DNA from: Polaribacter septentrionalilitoris
GTDB lineage: Bacteria; Bacteroidota; Bacteroidia; Flavobacteriales; Flavobacteriaceae
Direction of reading: 5' to 3'
NCBI RefSeq assembly: GCF_009832745.1
Contig: NZ_VRMJ01000004.1
Coordinates: forward strand, 43,621 to 107,620
DNA: 64,000 nt
In this document: positions 59,816 through 64,000 of the stretch, in pieces
Numbering within the stretch: position 1 is the first letter of the stretch
Layout of the letters: the number at the start of each line of letters is the position of its first letter
Notes under the pieces: model-generated
Databases searched by the model: none
The model's input: the letters and a program-made list of their open reading frames with translations, nothing else
Told to the model about the DNA's origin: nothing
Made by a program: the position numbers and the translations under genes

Positions 59816-62521
59816 ATGAAGAAATTTTTATTTATTACTTTTTTAGCTTTAGGTCAGATCATAGCTGCACAAAACAAAGGAACATTAAAAGGTTTGTTAA
59901 CTGATAAAGAAACCAATAATGAGCCATTACCATTCGCAAATGTTGTAATCAAAGGAATAACAATTGGAGCTACAACAGATTTTGATGGTAACTACGAATT
60001 TAAAGTACCTGCAGGTACACATACTGTTGTTTTTAGTTTTTTAGGATACAAAAGTGTTGAGAAGACATTCACTATTAAAGCAGGAGAAACTCTTAGAATA
60101 AATCAAGTAATGTCTGCAGAAGAAGGTGTTTCTTTAGATGAAATTGTTGTAAAATCATCCTCTAGTAAAGAAAAAACAAGTGCTTTAATTTTAGAGCAAA
60201 AGAAAGCAGTTTCTATTAAAACAAGTATAGGAGCTCAAGAATTATCTGTAAAAGGTGTTTCTGATGCTGAGGGTGCTGTTACAAAGACGGCAGGTGTTTC
60301 TAAAGGTTCTAAAAATATTGTTGTTAGAGGTTTAGGAGACAGATACAACTCTACAACTTTAAATGGTTTACCATTACCTTCTGATGACCCTGAATACAAA
60401 AACATTTCTTTAGATTTTTTTGATACAAGTATCATTAAAAATATAGGTATTAATAAGGTGTTTACGTCTGAAATTGCTGGTGATGTTGGTGGTGCCAATG
60501 TTGATATTGCATCAAAAGAATTGGTAAAAAGAAGTTTATTAAACGTAGGGGTTTCATTAGGTGCTAATACACAAACTGTATCTAAAGAATTTTTAACTAT
60601 TGATGGTACTAATAGACTTGGAACACAAAATTTAGGGATACCTGTTAATAATTTAGGAAATTATTCTTTTGGAAATTCTTTTAAACCAAACAGCCAAAAC
60701 TTTCAATTAAACAATAGTGTATCTTTTGCAGGAGGAAAAAAATATGATATCAATGATGATACATTTAGCTTTTTTATAGTTGGTGGGTTTGATGCTGGAT
60801 ATAATTTCTTAGAAGGAAACATTAAACAAACTACAAGTGCAGGAACTGTTTTTCAAGACCAAGATTTTTCAAGGTATGATTATAATGTTTCTCAAATCTT
60901 AATGGCAAATTTAAAATACAAGTTTGAGGCAGGTCATAGTATTGCTTACAACCACTTATTTATTCATAATAATAAACAATCTATTGGTGATTACTTTGGA
61001 GAAGTAAATCCGGAGCAAGATGGAGATTTAGAATTTCAAAGAAGACAACAAACCAATAATAATGAGGTTTATGTAAATCAGTTACTAGCAAACTATAAGT
61101 TTTCAGAAAGATTAAATTTTGAAGCTAAAGGTTCTTTAAACTTTATTAGAGGTAATGAACCAGATAGAAGAACAAATAAATACTTACTGAGAGATGGTTT
61201 TTATAGCCCTCAAACAAGTTCAGCAGGAGAAAACGAGCGTTTCTTTTCGAAATTAGAAGAAAATGATTATGCTACCAAAGGTAAATTTTCATACAAACTA
61301 AAAGAAGATGAAGATGTAAGTGTTTTAGAATTTGGAGGAGATTACAGATATACAGAACGTTTATTTTCTGCAACAATTTTTAATCACGATTTTTCTACAA
61401 GGATTGCAATTGATATCGAAAACCCAGATGCAATTTTTAATCAATCTTCTATTGATAATAATATTTTCGAATTAGAAACAGGTAGAGGTAATGCAAGTAA
61501 TCCTAATGCGTTTACGCCTTTTACATACAGAGGTAAAAGACAAATTTTTGGAGCATTTGGTAATGTTGTGTATCAGTTAAGTGATAATCTAATAGCTTCT
61601 TTTGGTGCAAGATTTGAGAAAATTCAACAAAGAGTTACATTTAATACAAACATTGCACAATCTTCTGTAGATGGGCCATCTTTTTTAGATAGAACTTATG
61701 TTTTACCAAGTTTTAATGTAAAGTATAATTTTAATGAAAATAGTATCTTTAGATTAGCAGGAAGTCAGACCTATACATTTCCTCAGTTTAAAGAAACTGC
61801 ACCATTTAAATATCAAGACATTACTTTTTCAAGTCAAGGTAATCCAGATTTAAAACCTTCAGATAACTATAATTTAGATGCTAAATATGAGTATTATTTC
61901 TCATCATCAGAACTAATTACTCTTACAGGTTTTTATAAATACATACAGAACCCTATTTCTAGAAGTGAAATTCCATCAGGAGGTAATACACTTACGTATT
62001 TAAACGTTGGAAATGATGCAAGTGTTTATGGTATTGAGTTAGAAGCAAGAAAAAAAATCATAAATAAAGATGAGCAAGATTTAGAAGTTTTTGCAGGTTT
62101 AAATACTTCGTTTTTAATGTCTAATGTTAATTTAGATGCATCTTCTGTAGCACAGTTTACAAATACTACAAGTAATTTAGAAGGAGCAACACCATTTTTA
62201 TTAAATGCAGATATTTCTTTAAACAAAAAAATAAACGAGAGTACTTTAATTTCTTCGGTGGTATTTAACTATTTCAGTGAAAGAGTTTATTCTGTAGGAA
62301 CTAGAGGATTTGAAAACGTATTAGAAAAAGGAATCCCAACATTAGATTTGGTTTCTTCATATCAATTTAACGAGCATTATGCTTTAAAATTAAAAGCTAC
62401 AAACTTATTAAATCCTGATTTTCAGTTAACAAGAGCTGGATTTAATGGTGGGGACAATGTTGTGTTAAGAAATTATAAAAAAGGTGTTAACCTTAGCTTA
62501 GGATTTACTTACGATTTTTAA
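59816..62521 (+). CDS. TonB-dependent receptor, possibly phosphate-regulated
   Basis: A 901-residue outer-membrane receptor: signal peptide (MKKFLFITFLALGQIIAA), carboxypeptidase-like domain (about 22-110; TLKGLLTDKETNNEPLPFAN, GATTDFDGNYEFKVPAG), plug (VRGLGDRYNSTTLNGLPLPS, AGDVGGANVDIAS) and a barrel ending NLSLGFTYDF. The plug-type motif GLGDRY marks the receptor class that pairs with repeat-rich lipoproteins rather than SusD. The partner lipoprotein is 110 nt downstream. Divergent phosphate porin/transporter genes and matching promoter doublets suggest uptake of a phosphorus compound (inference). Confidence 0.9.
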   Translation: MKKFLFITFLALGQIIAAQNKGTLKGLLTDKETNNEPLPFANVVIKGITIGATTDFDGNYEFKVPAGTHTVVFSFLGYKSVEKTFTIKAGETLRINQVMSAEEGVSLDEIVVKSSSSKEKTSALILEQKKAVSIKTSIGAQELSVKGVSDAEGAVTKTAGVSKGSKNIVVRGLGDRYNSTTLNGLPLPSDDPEYKNISLDFFDTSIIKNIGINKVFTSEIAGDVGGANVDIASKELVKRSLLNVGVSLGANTQTVSKEFLTIDGTNRLGTQNLGIPVNNLGNYSFGNSFKPNSQNFQLNNSVSFAGGKKYDINDDTFSFFIVGGFDAGYNFLEGNIKQTTSAGTVFQDQDFSRYDYNVSQILMANLKYKFEAGHSIAYNHLFIHNNKQSIGDYFGEVNPEQDGDLEFQRRQQTNNNEVYVNQLLANYKFSERLNFEAKGSLNFIRGNEPDRRTNKYLLRDGFYSPQTSSAGENERFFSKLEENDYATKGKFSYKLKEDEDVSVLEFGGDYRYTERLFSATIFNHDFSTRIAIDIENPDAIFNQSSIDNNIFELETGRGNASNPNAFTPFTYRGKRQIFGAFGNVVYQLSDNLIASFGARFEKIQQRVTFNTNIAQSSVDGPSFLDRTYVLPSFNVKYNFNENSIFRLAGSQTYTFPQFKETAPFKYQDITFSSQGNPDLKPSDNYNLDAKYEYYFSSSELITLTGFYKYIQNPISRSEIPSGGNTLTYLNVGNDASVYGIELEARKKIINKDEQDLEVFAGLNTSFLMSNVNLDASSVAQFTNTTSNLEGATPFLLNADISLNKKINESTLISSVVFNYFSERVYSVGTRGFENVLEKGIPTLDLVSSYQFNEHYALKLKATNLLNPDFQLTRAGFNGGDNVVLRNYKKGVNLSLGFTYDF

Positions 62522-62631
62522 AAAACACTTTAATTGGTAACAATTCTTTAAAATTTAGATAAAACACATTAAACAAATCACGTATAATTTTGCTGTTAGT
62601 AATTAACAACAAAACTTAATCAAATAAAATA

Positions 62632-63807
62632 ATGAAAAAAACAATTTTAGCAATCGTAACAATTTCTTCTTTAATCTTTACAGGATGTTCTCTAAGTGAT
62701 GATGATAATATAGGAAATGGTAATACAGGAGGAGAAGTAACTTCTCAAAATTTAGCTGGTAACTTAACAACAGATTTAACGTTAAGATCTGGTGTCGCGC
62801 ACAACTTAATAGGAACTTTATTAGTAAAATCTGGATCAACCCTAACTATAGAAGCTGGTACAACTATCAATGCTTTAGCAGGTGGTACAGATGTATACAT
62901 TTTGGTAGAAAGAGGAGGTAAAATTATTGCAGATGGTACTGCTAGTAACCCAATTAAATTTACATCTAACGCAACTGTTCCTAAACCTGGAGATTGGGGT
63001 GGAATTATCATTAACGGTAATGCACCTTTAAGTCGTCAATCTGGTACAGATAGTAATGCTGCAACAGAAGTAAACAATGGTATTTTCTTTGGAGGTTCAA
63101 ATGCTACTGATGATTCAGGGATTTTAGACTATGTAATCATAGAATATTCTGGAGCAAGAATTGATGATGAAGCAGAGCACAATGGTTTAACATTAAATGG
63201 AGTAGGCACAGGAACAACGATTTCTAACATCGCTATTTTTTATGGTGATGATGATGCAATTGAGTTTTTTGGAGGAACTGTAAATACTGAAAACATATTA
63301 GTAGTAAATGCTAAAGATGATATGTTCGATTTTTCTCAAGGTTATGCAGGTACTTGTACAAACTTATATGGTATTAGAGAAAATGGTTATACTGCTGTAA
63401 CTTCAGACCCAAGAGGTATTGAAGCTGATGGTAACTTAGATGGTAATTCTCCTTCTGATATTAACGAATCTAACTTTACAGTAAATGGTGTAACTATTAT
63501 TAACAATGCAGATGGTGTAGAAATGTCTGATGGTATCAAAGTAAGAAGAGATGCTACTGCAACAATTACAAATGCATATTTAGCATTAGGTGCTGGAGCT
63601 ATTTTTGGTGATGTGATCGATTTACAAGATAGTAAAACAGATTCAACTGATGGAACTTCTATAACAGCGGTTGCTAATACTGCTAACGGTTTAGATATTA
63701 CAGATGTTAAAAATACAACTTCTGGAGGTGCAACTATTAACATAACTTCAGGAGCAAGTGGAGGTGCTGATAAATCAGTATTTACATGGACAGGATACAG
63801 TTTCTAA
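62632..63807 (+). CDS. Repeat-rich surface lipoprotein, beta-helix-like, partner of the TonB receptor
   Basis: A 391-residue lipoprotein: signal peptide with lipobox FTGC, an Asn/Gly-rich linker, then short parallel-strand repeats (HNLIGTLLVKSGSTLTIEAG, VERGGKIIADGTASNPIKFT, GDWGGIIINGNAP). Asp-rich turns in the middle (YGDDDAIEFFGGTVNT, AKDDMFDFSQGYAG) could bind calcium or ligand. The pattern is of a right-handed beta-helix. I recall this family as frequently found beside GLGDRY-type receptors and sometimes misnamed a transporter. A surface binding role is likely; ligand unknown. Confidence 0.8.
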   Translation: MKKTILAIVTISSLIFTGCSLSDDDNIGNGNTGGEVTSQNLAGNLTTDLTLRSGVAHNLIGTLLVKSGSTLTIEAGTTINALAGGTDVYILVERGGKIIADGTASNPIKFTSNATVPKPGDWGGIIINGNAPLSRQSGTDSNAATEVNNGIFFGGSNATDDSGILDYVIIEYSGARIDDEAEHNGLTLNGVGTGTTISNIAIFYGDDDAIEFFGGTVNTENILVVNAKDDMFDFSQGYAGTCTNLYGIRENGYTAVTSDPRGIEADGNLDGNSPSDINESNFTVNGVTIINNADGVEMSDGIKVRRDATATITNAYLALGAGAIFGDVIDLQDSKTDSTDGTSITAVANTANGLDITDVKNTTSGGATINITSGASGGADKSVFTWTGYSF

Positions 63808-63855
63808 GATAGCATAAAAAAATAGTAAAAAGAAAAGCAGGCTGTTTAGCTAGTC

Positions 63856-63886
63856 ATGGTCGGAAGAAATTCCGGCCATTTTTTTA
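63856..63886 (+). terminator. Intrinsic terminator of the receptor/lipoprotein operon
   Basis: ATGGTCGGAA (63856-63865), tetraloop GAAA, TTCCGGCCAT (63870-63879) and a 7-T run: a 10-bp stem with one G-T pair. The T-run overlaps the stop codon of the convergent partial gene. Confidence 0.85.
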
Positions 63887-64000
63887 GGTTTCAAAATGGT
63901 CTAAATTTCCTTCACATTTTAGAACTATCAAGGCAATAGCTAAATTTCTGAGTTCCATTTTAAATCTTCTTTTAGCGGTTTTATAGCCTATTTTGTTAGC
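63884..64000 (-). CDS. C-terminal fragment of an unidentified protein
   Basis: On the minus strand a frame enters from the window edge, reads KTAKRRFKMELRNLAIALIV, then LKCEGNLDHFET, and stops at 63886-63884. The basic, helical character gives no family. It is convergent with the lipoprotein operon and shares the terminator region. It could be the tail of a transposase or of a housekeeping protein; the visible 38 codons do not decide. Confidence 0.45.
   Translation of the reverse strand, partial: ANKIGYKTAKRRFKMELRNLAIALIVLKCEGNLDHFET

Noticed and set aside
63884..64000. Transposase or insertion-sequence end at the right edge
   Set aside because: The 38 visible codons are basic and helical, but no inverted repeat or transposase motif can be seen; left as an unidentified fragment.

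Overview
The window is a low-GC chromosomal segment from a member of the Bacteroidota, almost certainly a marine Flavobacteriaceae (Polaribacter/Tenacibaculum-like). The evidence is a GldE gliding gene next to ssb and mutY, two type IX secretion system (T9SS) cargo proteins with C-terminal sorting domains, TonB-dependent receptors paired with lipoproteins, DUF3098 and DUF4230 family proteins, extended LeuRS, and promoters with the Bacteroidota -7 element TAnnTTTG, several with a TTG/TTTG element about 17-19 nt upstream. The species call is inference. No rRNA, tRNA, CRISPR array or intact insertion sequence was seen.

Layout. 1-4.5 kb: gldE(partial)-ssb-mutY on the minus strand, divergent from an HU gene, a 29-codon mS38-like ribosomal protein gene and RNase G (rng) with a structured leader. 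4.5-10 kb: a secreted endonuclease/exonuclease/phosphatase-fold enzyme divergent from a TonB receptor and a DUF5689 lipoprotein. 10-19 kb: methylmalonyl-CoA epimerase, the ftsX-DUF3098-uppP-truB cluster, a universal stress protein, and the rimP-nusA-infB operon behind a strong promoter and a terminator-like leader hairpin. 19-32 kb: leuS, a SemiSWEET transporter, small lipoproteins, an NtrY-like kinase, an enoyl-CoA hydratase, two tandem paralogous secreted proteins, an AraC regulator, an HD hydrolase, a bacilliredoxin, a DnaJ/TerB protein, and a FAD oxidoreductase broken by one extra T in an 8-T run.

32-41.5 kb: ileS and a DksA/TraR-like gene, then a 1345-residue BNR-repeat T9SS protein and a small secreted protein inserted before lspA. 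41.5-51.7 kb is the most accessory part. It holds a cysteine-rich 117-residue orphan, a DUF4230 protein, a 55-residue signal-peptide-like microprotein, a 1798-residue repeat adhesin with a LamG domain, a lone phage-tail-collar protein, a NarL-type two-component pair, and two orphan genes (one a multi-pass membrane protein).

51.8-64 kb: uvrC overlaps a patatin-barrel (PlpD-type) outer-membrane phospholipase gene. A PiT phosphate transporter and an OprO/P-type porin on the minus strand then face a TonB receptor and a repeat-rich lipoprotein on the plus strand. Their 336-bp shared control region is the most interesting part of the window. Both divergent promoters carry a TTAACA-like hexamer doublet with an 11-bp period ending exactly 9 nt before a GnnnTTTG -7-like box, and two more doublets lie between them. 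A perfect minus-strand -7 box followed by an intrinsic terminator marks a candidate small RNA of about 90 nt or an attenuated leader. I infer a phosphate-starvation divergon in which the porin and PiT transporter work alongside an uncharacterised TonB receptor/lipoprotein pair.
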